A DNA stretch of 64,000 nucleotides from Opitutaceae bacterium (GTDB lineage Bacteria; Verrucomicrobiota; Verrucomicrobiia; Opitutales; Opitutaceae), in NCBI GenBank assembly GCA_015075305.1, contig JABTUS010000007.1:303818-367817 (forward strand), written 5' to 3'. The position numbers were made by a program, and so were the translations under genes. The notes under the pieces are model-generated. The model did not search any database, was not told where the DNA came from, and saw nothing but the letters and a program-made list of their open reading frames with translations. Shown here one piece after another: positions 43,174-52,664 of this stretch. The stretch's first letter is position 1. Each line of letters starts with the position of its first letter.

Positions 43174-43776
43174 TCAAGACTTGGGCTTCAAACTGAATCT
43201 AGCCAGTTTCTCACCCTCGACCACCTCGATACAATCGTCGGGATGAGCACTGGGGAAAACGACTCCGTTTGTTCCACTTCGTGCGTTGGCGGAGTTTACC
43301 AGCATTCCGCTGGCGCCGATCGCCGCCGCGGCGCGGCCCAGCGCCTGAGTCTGACTTTCCTGCCTGGTCTGCATGAGTTTGCGCCAGTCTTCCGACGCAA
43401 GTTCTCTTTGAGTAATGTGCAGTGCGCGCCGCAGGCTGGGCAATCTCAGGTCCAGCACTTTGGTCAATCGAACCTCGATTGCGACCAGGACCCGAGGACC
43501 TTTGGTCACTACGCCGTAGTAGCGATCGTGAGCCCGGCATTCCTCCAATGCGATTGAATCGGATGTGCTTCCATAGACTGCAGCCAGTCCAGGCGGGTTC
43601 CAGCGACCGCCCCGCATCCGGGCCCCCGCTCCGCTGATGATGTCTCTGGCAGTCGGGAAATTGATGGTCTGGAATCGAAAAAGCGTCCCAGTCCAGGGTT
43701 TCAGCCACTGAGGGTGCGTCGCCAGAGTCTCATGAAATTCCGCATAACGTGGGTTTGGCTTCAATATAGGCGCCAT
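43174..43776 (-). CDS. RES-domain toxin
   Basis: About 200 residues from ATG 43776. The RES fold is seen as GTLFRFQTINFPTA (Arg), RGGRWNPPGLAAVYGSTSDSIALEE in two neighbouring blocks (Arg/Glu), and LVNSANARSGTNGVVFP with the late Ser. RES toxins are NAD-degrading or ADP-ribosylating enzymes related to PARPs. It is the first gene of the pair with the DUF2384 antitoxin; the more common order is antitoxin first. Confidence 0.88.
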   Translation of the reverse strand: MAPILKPNPRYAEFHETLATHPQWLKPWTGTLFRFQTINFPTARDIISGAGARMRGGRWNPPGLAAVYGSTSDSIALEECRAHDRYYGVVTKGPRVLVAIEVRLTKVLDLRLPSLRRALHITQRELASEDWRKLMQTRQESQTQALGRAAAAIGASGMLVNSANARSGTNGVVFPSAHPDDCIEVVEGEKLARFSLKPKS

Positions 43777-43840
43777 GATGAGCAATCCTTCATCCAAGTT
43801 TGCATGCTGCGCATGACCCGGCCTGTCTTCGAGAGGCGTC

Positions 43841-44563
43841 TCACCTCGCGGCAGGGAGCACGGATTTTTCCGCGGCGATCAGGGCGTCGAAAGCCTGCTC
43901 GGGGGAGGTGGATTCGTTTAACCGCGCAATGATGTCGGTCTTCATGACCAGCACGCAGAGGCGGGCCAGGGTGTGGAGGTGGAGGCGGTCGTCCTGGCAG
44001 CAGATCAGGAAAAAGAGGTGGGTGTGGTGACCGTCGGGGGCGCTGAACGGCACGCCTTGAATTGTGCGGCCGAGCACCAGGAAGGAGCCTTCATAGCGAT
44101 AGGGCTCATGGTTGCGCGGGTGGGGAAGCGCAATACCGCCGGGGAGTGCCGTCGGACACATCTCCTCGCGCTCGATGATGCTCGCGAGGAGTTCGCGCGG
44201 GTCAAGCAGGCGGTCGGTCTTCTGCGCGAGCGCCACCATGTCGCGCAGGACCGAGGACGCCGTCTTCGATGTGAGCTCGAGGTCGATGTAGTCGCGGTGA
44301 AGCAGCTCGGGAATGAGCGCCGCCTGGGGCAGGACATCGCGGGTGCCGCGGGTGGACTTCTCGTGATAGATGTCGAGTCGCTTCTCCGGGAGCTGGAGAA
44401 TGCGCTGCGACGCCCAGGCATCGATGGCGGAGCGCCGGAAGATGATGCGTCCACCCCGGGTTTCATGCGGAAGACCGGCCTCGCGCATGAGCCGTTCGAC
44501 ATCGCCGTTGGCGAGGTGAAGGTACTCACGCAGTTCCTCGATGTTGAAGGTTCGATGCGACAT
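43841..44563 (-). CDS. PTS EIIA-type-2 domain with N-terminal DNA-binding helix
   Basis: A 240-residue protein from ATG 44563. Residues 1-60 look like an excisionase/MerR-type HTH (FNIEELREYLHLANGDVERLM ... GGRIIFRRSAIDAWASQRI). Residues 85-230 form a fructose-type EIIA domain with the phospho-acceptor in GGIALPHPRNHEP (His148). This is the PtsN-like regulatory kind of EIIA rather than a sugar transporter part, with an added DNA-binding module. It is divergent from the VanZ-like gene. Confidence 0.82.
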   Translation of the reverse strand: MSHRTFNIEELREYLHLANGDVERLMREAGLPHETRGGRIIFRRSAIDAWASQRILQLPEKRLDIYHEKSTRGTRDVLPQAALIPELLHRDYIDLELTSKTASSVLRDMVALAQKTDRLLDPRELLASIIEREEMCPTALPGGIALPHPRNHEPYRYEGSFLVLGRTIQGVPFSAPDGHHTHLFFLICCQDDRLHLHTLARLCVLVMKTDIIARLNESTSPEQAFDALIAAEKSVLPAAR

Positions 44564-44630
44564 GCCGGCCGATTCTGTGGAAATGAGCGCCGCATGCCAA
44601 CCCAGCAATTTTCCCAGGACTGCGCGGAGA

Positions 44631-45101
44631 ATGTTGCCAGGCCCGGGGTCGTGCCGGTGGGATTCAGGTGTGGCTGGTTTTCGTCCTCCATCGCATCGAT
44701 GGCTCTATCCATTGACACTTCTGGGCTGCATCTTTCTCGCGTCGGGCGGGAGTGAGGTTGCCGGACCAGGAATTCCAGGCTCGGACAAGCTGGCACATTA
44801 TTTTGTGTTTGGCGCACTCGCGACCGGTGCGGTGCGCCTGGTTGAGCGTCGCCAGGCCTTCTGGGTGGTGCTGGCGGTTTCGTTGTACGGCGCGTCCGAT
44901 GAATGGCACCAGAGCTTCACGGCGGGCCGGTCGGTTGAGTTTGCGGACTGGCTTGCCGATACGCTGGGTGCGATGACCGCAGTCTGGGCGTATCATGGGT
45001 GGCCGCTGTACCGGAGAATTCTCGAGACCCCTCTCTGCTTCAGGAGAAGAAAGCCGTGCATTGAAAATTCCGGCAACGACCGCTCCAATGTAACCGAATG
45101 A
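44631..45101 (+). CDS. VanZ-like membrane protein
   Basis: About 156 residues with several hydrophobic helices and the VanZ signature DKLAHYFVFGALA ... GASDEWHQSFTAGRS ... EFADWLADTLGA. Members of the family are small membrane proteins; some are linked to glycopeptide resistance, most have unknown roles. The start is uncertain: ATG 44631 is one option and a later GTG near 44680 another. It is coupled to ligA by an ATGA overlap. Confidence 0.8.
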   Translation: MLPGPGSCRWDSGVAGFRPPSHRWLYPLTLLGCIFLASGGSEVAGPGIPGSDKLAHYFVFGALATGAVRLVERRQAFWVVLAVSLYGASDEWHQSFTAGRSVEFADWLADTLGAMTAVWAYHGWPLYRRILETPLCFRRRKPCIENSGNDRSNVTE

Positions 45102-47164
45102 CATCCAAGGAAGCCCAGAAGCGCATGATTGACCTGCGGGCGGAAGTGTCGCGTCACGACGCGCTCTACTATCGCGAGGCGCGCAGTGAGATCTCCGACT
45201 TTGAATATGACCGTCTGAAGCGCGAACTCGCCGATCTCGAGCGCGCCCACCCGAAGGAGACCGCCGCCCTGGGAGCCGAATCTCCGACCCATCGAATCGG
45301 AGACGATCGAGCCGAGGGTTTCCAGCGGGTGCGGCACCTGACGCCGATGACAACGCTCGAGAACACCTACGACGAACTCGAACTGCGGGAGTTCGATCTG
45401 CGTCTGCAGCGGCTCCTCGGAAAGTCCGATCTGGCCTTCACCGTCGAACCCAAGGTCGATGGCGCATCCATCAGCCTCACCTTTGAAAAGGGAAGATTCA
45501 CGCGGGCCGTCACGCGCGGGGATGGCGAGGAAGGCGATGACGTCACCGCCAATGTCAGCCGGATCGCCTCCCTGCCGAGGGTGCTGACGCCTGGCAGCGC
45601 TGATGCGGCGATACCGGAGCTCGTTGAGATTAGAGGAGAAATTTTCCTGCGGTTTGAGGAGTTCAATCGAATCAACCAACTGCAGGAGGAAGCTGGTGGA
45701 GAGCGCTATGCGAATCCCCGCAATCTTGCGTCTGGCACGCTCAAGCTGCTCGATCCGACGATCGTCGCGCAGAGGAGCCTTGAACTCGTGGTCTATGGGC
45801 TCGGCGCGTGCGAACCACCCGCGCTGAAGACACAGTCAGCCTTGCATTCCGCGCTCAGGGCGTGGGGGTTGCCCGGCCTGGATACGGTGGTGCGCGTGAC
45901 CGGCATCGATGCAGTGTGGAAGGCGATCCAGAATTTGGATACGGCTCGCTCATCGCTCCCCTTTGCGACGGATGGCGCGGTGGTGAAACTCGATGAATTC
46001 AGCCAGCAGCGCGAGGCGGGCTATCGGGGGGAGGGGGAGCGGGCCCGCAAGCTTTCGCCACGCTGGGCGTGCGCCTTCAAGTTTGCCCCCGAGCAGGCGG
46101 AGACGCGCCTGCGCGAAATCACGATCCAGGTTGGTCGCACCGGCGTGCTCACTCCCGTCGCTGAACTCGACCCCGTACTGCTTGCAGGCTCCACCGTCTC
46201 ACGAGCGACGCTGCACAATCGCGATGAGATTGCCAGAAAGGACATCCGCATCGGCGACTTCGTGCTCGTTGAAAAGGCGGGTGAAATCATTCCCGCCGTG
46301 ATCGGAGTGAACCTCGAGCGTCGCACACCCGAGTGTCTGCCGTACCAGTTCCCCAGCCTGTGCCCGGCCTGCAATACGCCTGTCGTGCAATGGGAGGGGG
46401 AGGTGGCCTGGCGCTGCCCAAATGAATCCTGTCCGGTGCAGGTCAGGCGACGCGTGCAGCACTTCGCATCGAAGGCGTGCGTCGACATCGACGGGCTTGG
46501 AGAGGCGATGGTGGACACGCTTGTGGAGAAAGGATGGGTGAGCCGGATTTCGGATCTGTACCGGCTCCGTCGCGACGATCTGCTGAGCCTCGGCAAGAGC
46601 GTGGCCAGGTCGACGGACAAGCTTCTGGCTGCGATCGAGAAGAGCAAGACCGCCGAGCTCTGGCGGTTCGTGCATGGGCTCGGGATTCCGTATGTCGGCG
46701 CCGCATCGGCCAAGGATCTCGCCGCGCACTTCGGAGGCCTCGAGGCACTCGTCGAATCGAGACACGCTGATTTTCTCGGCGAAGGAAAGGAGACGGTCAT
46801 CCCGGGGATCGGCGAAACCATGGCGCTGGCCATTCTTGATTTTTTCAACAAGCCGGGGAATCGCGCCTTGATTTCAGATCTGGTGTCGGCGGGCATTCAT
46901 CCGACGCCGCCGGCCGCCAAAGCCTCCGTGGGTACCGCGCTGGAGGGAAAAACCATCGTGCTCACAGGCACGCTTCCCACGCTCACGCGCGAGGAGGCGA
47001 CTGCGCGGATTGAGGCCGCCGGTGGAAAAGTCAGCGGCAGCGTGAGCAGGAAAACCAGCTACGTTCTCGCGGGAGAGGAAGCCGGTTCCAAGTTGGAAAA
47101 GGCGAAATCGCTGGGCATCCCGATTCTTTCCGAAGCCGAGTTCCGGTCGCTGCTTGGTGAATAG
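45098..47164 (+). CDS. ligA: NAD-dependent DNA ligase
   Basis: Seals nicks in DNA replication and repair. The 688 residues contain the Ia domain (DALYYREARSEISDFEYDRL), the adenylation motif VEPKVDGASISL with the catalytic Lys, the OB fold, a four-Cys zinc finger (CPACNTP ... CPNESCPV), HhH repeats and a C-terminal BRCT domain (GKTIVLTGTLPTLTREEA). All domains are intact and the length is normal. It overlaps the VanZ-like gene by 4 bp. Confidence 0.97.
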   Translation: MTSKEAQKRMIDLRAEVSRHDALYYREARSEISDFEYDRLKRELADLERAHPKETAALGAESPTHRIGDDRAEGFQRVRHLTPMTTLENTYDELELREFDLRLQRLLGKSDLAFTVEPKVDGASISLTFEKGRFTRAVTRGDGEEGDDVTANVSRIASLPRVLTPGSADAAIPELVEIRGEIFLRFEEFNRINQLQEEAGGERYANPRNLASGTLKLLDPTIVAQRSLELVVYGLGACEPPALKTQSALHSALRAWGLPGLDTVVRVTGIDAVWKAIQNLDTARSSLPFATDGAVVKLDEFSQQREAGYRGEGERARKLSPRWACAFKFAPEQAETRLREITIQVGRTGVLTPVAELDPVLLAGSTVSRATLHNRDEIARKDIRIGDFVLVEKAGEIIPAVIGVNLERRTPECLPYQFPSLCPACNTPVVQWEGEVAWRCPNESCPVQVRRRVQHFASKACVDIDGLGEAMVDTLVEKGWVSRISDLYRLRRDDLLSLGKSVARSTDKLLAAIEKSKTAELWRFVHGLGIPYVGAASAKDLAAHFGGLEALVESRHADFLGEGKETVIPGIGETMALAILDFFNKPGNRALISDLVSAGIHPTPPAAKASVGTALEGKTIVLTGTLPTLTREEATARIEAAGGKVSGSVSRKTSYVLAGEEAGSKLEKAKSLGIPILSEAEFRSLLGE

Positions 47165-47207
47165 ACCGCCGCGTCTGTTGCCGCCGGACCAGGTGCTTGG
47201 CCGGCGA

Positions 47208-47549
47208 TCAACCCGGAGGCCAGCTCATCGAACGACCCCCAAGCAGATGGACATGCAGGTGGGGCACGCTTTCTCCTCCATCCGGACCGTTGTTGATGAC
47301 GATGCGGTAGCCCTTGGAGAGATGGAGAGTTCTTGCGAGCGCGGCGGCGGTCAGCAGGAGGTGCCCAAGGAGGGACTGATTTTCCGGAGGGACCTCGCCG
47401 ATTCTGGGGAAAGGGGTTTTGGGAATGATCAGGACATGCACGGGCGCCTGCGGTGCGATGTCATGGATGGCGATGCACTTGTCGTCCTCGTGCGCAATTT
47501 TCGCGGGAATCTCACGATCGATGATCTTCTGAAAGAGGGTCTTTGCCAT
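47208..47549 (-). CDS. HIT-family protein (HINT-like)
   Basis: A 113-residue nucleotide hydrolase or transferase of the histidine-triad family. It begins TLFQKIIDREIPAKI and ends with the HIT motif SVPHLHVHLLGGR. The family cleaves adenosine phosphoramidates and similar mononucleotide conjugates. It is convergent with ligA and stands alone. Confidence 0.93.
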   Translation of the reverse strand: MAKTLFQKIIDREIPAKIAHEDDKCIAIHDIAPQAPVHVLIIPKTPFPRIGEVPPENQSLLGHLLLTAAALARTLHLSKGYRIVINNGPDGGESVPHLHVHLLGGRSMSWPPG

Positions 47550-47619
47550 GACGCGGTTCTAGCGGAGTCATGACCTGAATCGAGGCGAATCACCGCCGCC
47601 GCGTTCGCAGCGGAGCTGC

Positions 47620-48126
47620 TCAGAGAAACAGGAGATTCAGGCTCGCGGACTTCAATGTGCGCGCCGCGGCGAGTGAACGAATGAAGGCGAGCGCCTCATC
47701 GTAGTCGCGTTTCCTAGCCGGACTCCTGCGTTTGTTGTCGGGCAGAAGGGCTGGGCGAAGATTTGTGATCAGCAGTGTCGCCTCGCGATAGGGAGCGAGC
47801 TGCTTGAGGCCGGTCATGATTTCAGCGCGTGTAAAGAGGGGAGTGGCTGACACCAGGGTGGCCGCGGCGTCCCAGTGAAAGAAGCCGTGTGCGGGACTGC
47901 GTCCAAAGAACCTCGCGAGCAGATCGGCGGCTGCGGCGGTGAATGCGGCGTCGTAGAGATCCGCGGACTCGGGTTCGCGCTGCGTCCGCGATTCCAGCTC
48001 AGCGAGACTGAAGGCGATGGCGTCCCTGATCTGCCGGGCGAGGTAGAGGTCGTGCCCGGTGACCTGGGCGAAGAGCGCGTTGATGAGATGCAGACGGCGC
48101 AGGTCGGCGGATGGTACGTTTCTCAC
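47620..48126 (-). CDS. unknown protein downstream of nrdR
   Basis: A 168-residue soluble, helix-rich protein without a family I recognise. Notable segments are LRRLHLINALFAQVTGHDLYLA near the start and REATLLITNLRPALLPDNKRR in the second half; the end is hydrophobic (SASLNLLFL). It follows nrdR on the same strand after 69 bp, so co-transcription is plausible. Confidence 0.6.
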   Translation of the reverse strand: MRNVPSADLRRLHLINALFAQVTGHDLYLARQIRDAIAFSLAELESRTQREPESADLYDAAFTAAAADLLARFFGRSPAHGFFHWDAAATLVSATPLFTRAEIMTGLKQLAPYREATLLITNLRPALLPDNKRRSPARKRDYDEALAFIRSLAAARTLKSASLNLLFL

Positions 48127-48195
48127 TTCAGTGAAGAAAGCCGGATGAATCCGGGACGCGTAGAATCGATTCCCGCGCGGCGCCGGCGGTTCGGA

Positions 48196-48681
48196 TCAGT
48201 CCGCCTGATCCCGGGGCTCGTCGCCTGGAGAAGGCTGGTGAAGCAGGCTGATCTCCTCGACGAATTCGCCGACGTCGCGGAATTCCTTGTACACGCTGGC
48301 GAATCGGACGTACGCGACCTGGTCGATGTTGCGAAGGCGCTGCATGACGCCGTCACCGATCGCATGCGATGGCACCTCGCTGTCGAAGCGGGCCTCCATG
48401 GCGTCGAGCACGTCGTCGATGAGCATGGAAATCTGCTCGGCGTCGATGGGCCGCTTGTGGCAGGCCGCCCGCACGGCGCGGACGAGCTTGTCGCGGTCGA
48501 AATCCTCCCGCCGGCCGTCCCGTTTAAGCACGACCATGCCGTCGCGCACGTGGGTCTCCGTGGTCGTGAAGCGATGGCCGCACTCGAGGCATTCGCGCCG
48601 GCGCCGGATGGTCGACCCCTCGCGTCCGATGCGGGAGTCGATGACCTTGTCCTCAATCGAAGTGCACTTGGGGCAACGCAT
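48196..48681 (-). CDS. nrdR: transcriptional repressor NrdR
   Basis: Represses ribonucleotide reductase genes by sensing ATP/dATP. The protein starts MRCPKC (ATG 48681), with zinc ligands C3, C6, C31 and C34 (RECLECGHRF), followed by an ATP-cone from about residue 47 (VVLKRDGRREDFDRDKL) to 140. The normal length of about 150-160 residues supports ATG 48681 over a start 10 codons upstream that would overlap pabA. Confidence 0.95.
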   Translation of the reverse strand: MRCPKCTSIEDKVIDSRIGREGSTIRRRRECLECGHRFTTTETHVRDGMVVLKRDGRREDFDRDKLVRAVRAACHKRPIDAEQISMLIDDVLDAMEARFDSEVPSHAIGDGVMQRLRNIDQVAYVRFASVYKEFRDVGEFVEEISLLHQPSPGDEPRDQAD

Positions 48682-48704
48682 GATTCTCTTGTGACCGACC
48701 CGCC

Positions 48705-49271
48705 TCAGCAAAGTTCAAGAAAGTTGCGCAGGATGCGCATGCCGTCCTGCGTGGCGATGCTCTCAGGGTGGAACTGGACGCCCCAGACGGGAAGCTGCCG
48801 GTGACGCAATCCCATCACTTCGCCCTCTGCGGTTTCCGCCGTGATTTCGAGCGCCGCGGGCAGGGAGGAGCGCTCGACCAGCAGCGAGTGGTAGCGGGTG
48901 GCGGCGAATCCCTGCGGCATGCCGCGGAAAACATCGGTGTCCTTGTGGAGAATCGGCGAGGTCTTTCCATGCATGAGACGCTCCGCTCGAACAACCCGGC
49001 CTCCGAAATGATGGCCGATCGACTGATGCCCGAGACACACGCCCAGCAGCGGAACCCTGCCCGCAAAGGCGGCGATCATGGCGAGCGAGACACCCGCCTC
49101 AGCCGGTGAGCAGGGACCGGGGGAAATGAGCACTCGTGCCGGCTTGAGCTTCAGTGCTTCCTCGGGGGTGATCTCATTGTTTCGAAACACCCGCTGCTCC
49201 GCGCCCAGTTGCCCGAAACACTGGACGAGGTTGTAGGTGAACGAGTCGAAGTTATCGATGACAAGAAGCAC
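48705..49271 (-). CDS. pabA: anthranilate / aminodeoxychorismate synthase glutamine amidotransferase
   Basis: A 188-residue class I glutamine amidotransferase that supplies ammonia for anthranilate (TrpG) or 4-amino-4-deoxychorismate (PabA). It starts [16 protein letters not shown], has [13 protein letters not shown], the active Cys in [10 protein letters not shown] and the His/Glu pair in VQFHPESI. No trpE or pabB is adjacent, so the choice between tryptophan and folate use is open; such an isolated subunit often serves both. Confidence 0.92.
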   Translation of the reverse strand: MLLVIDNFDSFTYNLVQCFGQLGAEQRVFRNNEITPEEALKLKPARVLISPGPCSPAEAGVSLAMIAAFAGRVPLLGVCLGHQSIGHHFGGRVVRAERLMHGKTSPILHKDTDVFRGMPQGFAATRYHSLLVERSSLPAALEITAETAEGEVMGLRHRQLPVWGVQFHPESIATQDGMRILRNFLELC

Positions 49272-49453
49272 GGCAGTCGTTCAGCGATACATTCGAGCGC
49301 CGCGCGGGTCAAGCGGGGCCCGGAGTCAACCGATGGCAAAACGCAAACGAGCATACGAGTTGCGGCACGACATTGCTCCCGCGGTTGCCTTCCTGTCCCG
49401 GACGCTTTGCCTTGATCTATCCGCCTTCCTCTGACGCTTTCCCATCATCCGGC

Positions 49454-49771
49454 ATGCCGACAACCCGCAATCCTCGATCTCCGTCCGAGCCGCTTCCACC
49501 GGGCTCGGGAGCTGCGGTTGTTGACACGGGCTTCATTCCGACGCGGGCGAAACTGCTCGAGGTTGCTGCGTTTCTCGACCGGGTGGAGCGCCATGCCGTG
49601 GCGGGTGATTTTCGTTGTGAGGCGCTGCGGGAGGCGGCGCGCCTGCTTGTCGACGGACGCCCTGAGCGTGCGCGGCGCATTCTGGAGAAACTGAGCGATC
49701 CGACCTCCGATCCGGAGGCGGTTTCGTCCGGCAAGGCCGCGCTCGGGGCCTGGCGTCCCGCGGGCAGATGA
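49454..49771 (+). CDS. small protein at the eboA position of the ebo cluster
   Basis: A 105-residue soluble protein from ATG 49454, with a disordered first third and a helical core (RAKLLEVAAFLDRVERHA ... CEALREAARLLVDGRPERARRILEKLSD in two blocks). It is 9 bp before eboB and starts the plus-strand cluster. EboA proteins occupy this place in other ebo operons but are usually longer, so I do not assign the name on sequence. Its constant place argues for a role in the same pathway. Confidence 0.65.
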   Translation: MPTTRNPRSPSEPLPPGSGAAVVDTGFIPTRAKLLEVAAFLDRVERHAVAGDFRCEALREAARLLVDGRPERARRILEKLSDPTSDPEAVSSGKAALGAWRPAGR

Positions 49772-49780
49772 AGTTTCGCG

Positions 49781-50595
49781 ATGCGCTACATTGAACCACA
49801 CGGCCACATGGTGAGCCGCACAACGGACGACTACCAGGCCATGGTGGCGGCTGGCTGTGCGGCGGTGTGCGAACCCGCGTTCTGGGCGGGCTATGACCGC
49901 GGATCGGCGGACGGGTTTCGCGACTACTTTCGCCAGTTGACGGAGTACGAGCCTGCGCGCGCCGCCAAATTTCTTCTGCCGCACTATTCCTGGCTCTGCA
50001 TCAATCCGAAGGAGGCCGAGGACCTCAGCTGGCGGCGGACGTGCTGGCGATGATCCCGGAGTTTCTTGGCCGGGCGAATGTCCCGGGCATTGGTGAGATT
50101 GGGTTGAACCGCAACACGCGCAATGAACTCAAGGTGCTCGAGCAGCACGTCGACCTCGCGGTGCGCCACGATCAGCTCATTCTGGTGCACACGCCGCACC
50201 TTGAGGACAAGCGGAAGGGGACGCAGCTCATTGTCGACCTGCTTCGCTCGCACAAGGGCGTGAAGCCGGAACGCGTGATCATCGATCATGTCGAGGAGCA
50301 CACGATCCAGCTCGTATTGGACAATGGATTCTGGGCGGGCATCACGCTTTATCCCGATTCGAAATCCTCGCCGCCGCGCGCGGTCGACATGCTCGAGATC
50401 TGCGGTCGCGACCGCATCTGGCTGAATTCCGCGTGCGACTGGGGCGTGAGCGATCCGCTCGCCGTTCCAAAGACGGCGCTGGAAATGCGCCGCCGCGGGT
50501 ATGGCGCGGATTTTGTGGATCAGGTGCTGTTTCAGAATCCGCTGAGATTCCTGTCCCAGTGCCCGCGGTTTGTCCTCAGCCAGCCTGCCGGATGA
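49781..50595 (+). pseudogene. eboB: TatD-like hydrolase EboB, with a single-base frameshift
   Basis: The N-terminal part ([20 protein letters not shown], metal-binding HGH) reads in one frame up to KEAED near 50023; the remainder ([48 protein letters not shown]) reads in another. Adding one base between 50023 and 50026 restores EDLQLAADV without other damage. Metal-binding residues of the TatD/amidohydrolase fold are all kept, so this is either a very recent mutation or a sequencing error. The downstream gene overlaps its stop by 4 bp. Confidence 0.85.
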
Positions 50596-51809
50596 AACTC
50601 AATCACGGGCTTCATCTCGCCTACTGCACCAACGTCCATCGAGGCGACACCTGGGAGGAAACCTGGCGCGCGCTGCGGGATCACACGCTTGCGGTCAGGC
50701 GGCGCGTCGCCCCGGGCCGCAGTTATGCCATCGGCCTGAGACTCAGCCACCGTGCGGCCGGTGAACTGGCCCAGGGCGACAACCTGAACGCGTTTCGGCG
50801 CTGGCTCGATGCGGAGGACTGCTATGTTTTCACCATCAACGGATTTCCCTACGGCAGTTTTCACGGGAAGCGCATCAAGGAGCAGGTCTATGCGCCGGAC
50901 TGGTCGACTCCGGAGCGGGTTGCGTACACTTCGCTGCTGTTCGATCTCCTTGCGCAATTGCTGCCCAAGGGAGTCGCCGGCAGTGTCAGCTCGGTGCCTG
51001 GTTCCTTCAAGCCGTGGATAGTTCTGAATGCGGAGAGGCGGGCGGCGATTTTCCGGAATCTCATCCAGGCCGGCCGCCATATTGCGGAACTTTCGGAACG
51101 AAGCGGATGCGATCTTCACCTCGGCCTGGAGCCGGAGCCCTGCTGCCAGTTTGAGACATCGGAGGAGACCGTGAAGTTTTTCGACGACTGGAGGCAGTCG
51201 GATCCCGCGGTTGACGCGGAGAAGCTCCTCAGGCGCGTGGGGGTCACCTACGACTGCTGTCACCTGGCGGTTGAATACGAGTCGGCGCGCGTGGCGCTCA
51301 ATCGGCTGCGTGACGCCGGGCTGCGCCTGAGCAAGCTGCACATCAGCTCCGCGCTTCGCCTGGTGCCGGACAAGGAGGGGCTGGCGGCGGTGGCGAAGTT
51401 CGACGAACCCGTCTATTTCCACCAGGTTGTGGCCGAGGAGCTGAGAAACAACCATCGCCGCCGGTATGTGGACCTTTCCTATGCGGTGGCCGACATGGAA
51501 GGCTGCATTCCCGATGACGAATGGCGCGTGCACTTTCACCTGCCGCTTCATGCCGCGCCGGGTAGTCCATTCATGGATACACGCGACCATGTGCTTGAGG
51601 CGTTCGACTGGCTGGCGGCCAGTCCCGGGGCGATCGAGCATGCGGAGATGGAGACCTACACCTGGGAGGTGCTGCCGCGCGGGCTCCGCCTGGGCATCGA
51701 GGAGCAGCTTGTGAGGGAGTATGCGTGGACCCTTCGCGGGCTCGCGGCGCGCGGTCTTGCCGACGAAGCGCTCGCAACGGCGGTTGAGAGGGAATGCGGT
51801 TCGCGATGA
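50592..51809 (+). CDS. eboE: EboE, TIM-barrel metabolite-traffic protein
   Basis: A 405-residue protein with a xylose-isomerase-like TIM barrel. It begins MKLNHGLHLAYCTNVHRGDTW (in part), then shows FTINGFPYGSFHG, LHLGLEPEPCC (metal-ligand Glu), GVTYDCCHLAVEYE and LSKLHISSALR. This matches the EboE proteins of ebo clusters. ATG 50592 lies in an ATGA overlap with eboB; an upstream open frame is only the other frame of eboB. Role in the cluster's pathway is not biochemically defined. Confidence 0.88.
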   Translation: MKLNHGLHLAYCTNVHRGDTWEETWRALRDHTLAVRRRVAPGRSYAIGLRLSHRAAGELAQGDNLNAFRRWLDAEDCYVFTINGFPYGSFHGKRIKEQVYAPDWSTPERVAYTSLLFDLLAQLLPKGVAGSVSSVPGSFKPWIVLNAERRAAIFRNLIQAGRHIAELSERSGCDLHLGLEPEPCCQFETSEETVKFFDDWRQSDPAVDAEKLLRRVGVTYDCCHLAVEYESARVALNRLRDAGLRLSKLHISSALRLVPDKEGLAAVAKFDEPVYFHQVVAEELRNNHRRRYVDLSYAVADMEGCIPDDEWRVHFHLPLHAAPGSPFMDTRDHVLEAFDWLAASPGAIEHAEMETYTWEVLPRGLRLGIEEQLVREYAWTLRGLAARGLADEALATAVERECGSR

Positions 51810-52549
51810 CCCTGGTGGAAGGCCCTGCGCGCGGTCCGTTTGGAATCTGGCTCGACCTAGCGCGGGCCGGCAATTTCCCCTCGATATGGAGCAACGCCCT
51901 TGCGGCGCTGGTGCTCTCGGCTCCGCTGGCGGGGGCGCTGCCGTCGCCAGGGCTGGCTGCGCTTGCGTTTCTGGCGGGCAGCCTGGCGTACGCCGGCGGA
52001 GCGACGCTCAACGATGTCGTCGACCTTGAGTTCGACCGCAGGCATCGGCCCGAACGCGCGATTCCGCGCGGCAGCGTGGGGCGGGCGACCGCGGCTTGGC
52101 TGGGTGCGGCACAGCTTGCCGCGGGACTCGGACTGCTGGTCTTCCTGGGGGCGGCGCCGCTGGCGGTGCTTGGGCTCGGTGCAGTGATTCTTTTCTACGA
52201 CTGGCTGCACAAGCGCTGGGCGGGCTCCGTGGCGCTGATGGCGGGCTGCCGGATCCTGCTCGCAGTGTCGATCGGCACGCTTCCCCGGCAGGAGATGCGC
52301 ACGGCCTTTGTCCTCTGGCTTGCCGGACTGTTCCTTTACATCGTGATCCTCAGCCTGCTGGCGCGTCGGGAGCACCGTCCGGGCGTTTCCTCGGGGCGGC
52401 TGGATCGGATGGTCAGGCGCCTGCTCGCCTTCATTCCGCTGGTTGACGCCCTGGCATTGCTTGTAATTGCGGCCTGGATACCCGCGCTGTGCTGTGCAGT
52501 GGCGGTTCCCCTTGGACGCTGGGCGCAGCGCCTCGCCGCGTCGAGCTGA
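51794..52549 (+). CDS. eboC: EboC, UbiA-family prenyltransferase-like protein
   Basis: A 251-residue polytopic membrane protein of the UbiA family. The first Asp-rich motif is NDVVDLEFDRRHRPERAIPRG and the second, in the next loop, is FYDWLHKRW. About seven membrane helices are predicted. UbiA enzymes attach prenyl chains to aromatic acceptors, which fits a pathway that also has a sugar-phosphate cyclase. It overlaps eboE by 16 bp. Confidence 0.9.
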   Translation: MRFAMTLVEGPARGPFGIWLDLARAGNFPSIWSNALAALVLSAPLAGALPSPGLAALAFLAGSLAYAGGATLNDVVDLEFDRRHRPERAIPRGSVGRATAAWLGAAQLAAGLGLLVFLGAAPLAVLGLGAVILFYDWLHKRWAGSVALMAGCRILLAVSIGTLPRQEMRTAFVLWLAGLFLYIVILSLLARREHRPGVSSGRLDRMVRRLLAFIPLVDALALLVIAAWIPALCCAVAVPLGRWAQRLAASS

Positions 52550-52664
52550 GTCCCTGGCACGTGGCGGCATGTGGGCGGAGCGCCTGATGCGGCGTGCGCC
52601 TGGGGAGGGGTGCAATGCGGCCTTGCTGTCATCCGGAGGTTGTGGGCTATATTGCGACCCGCCC

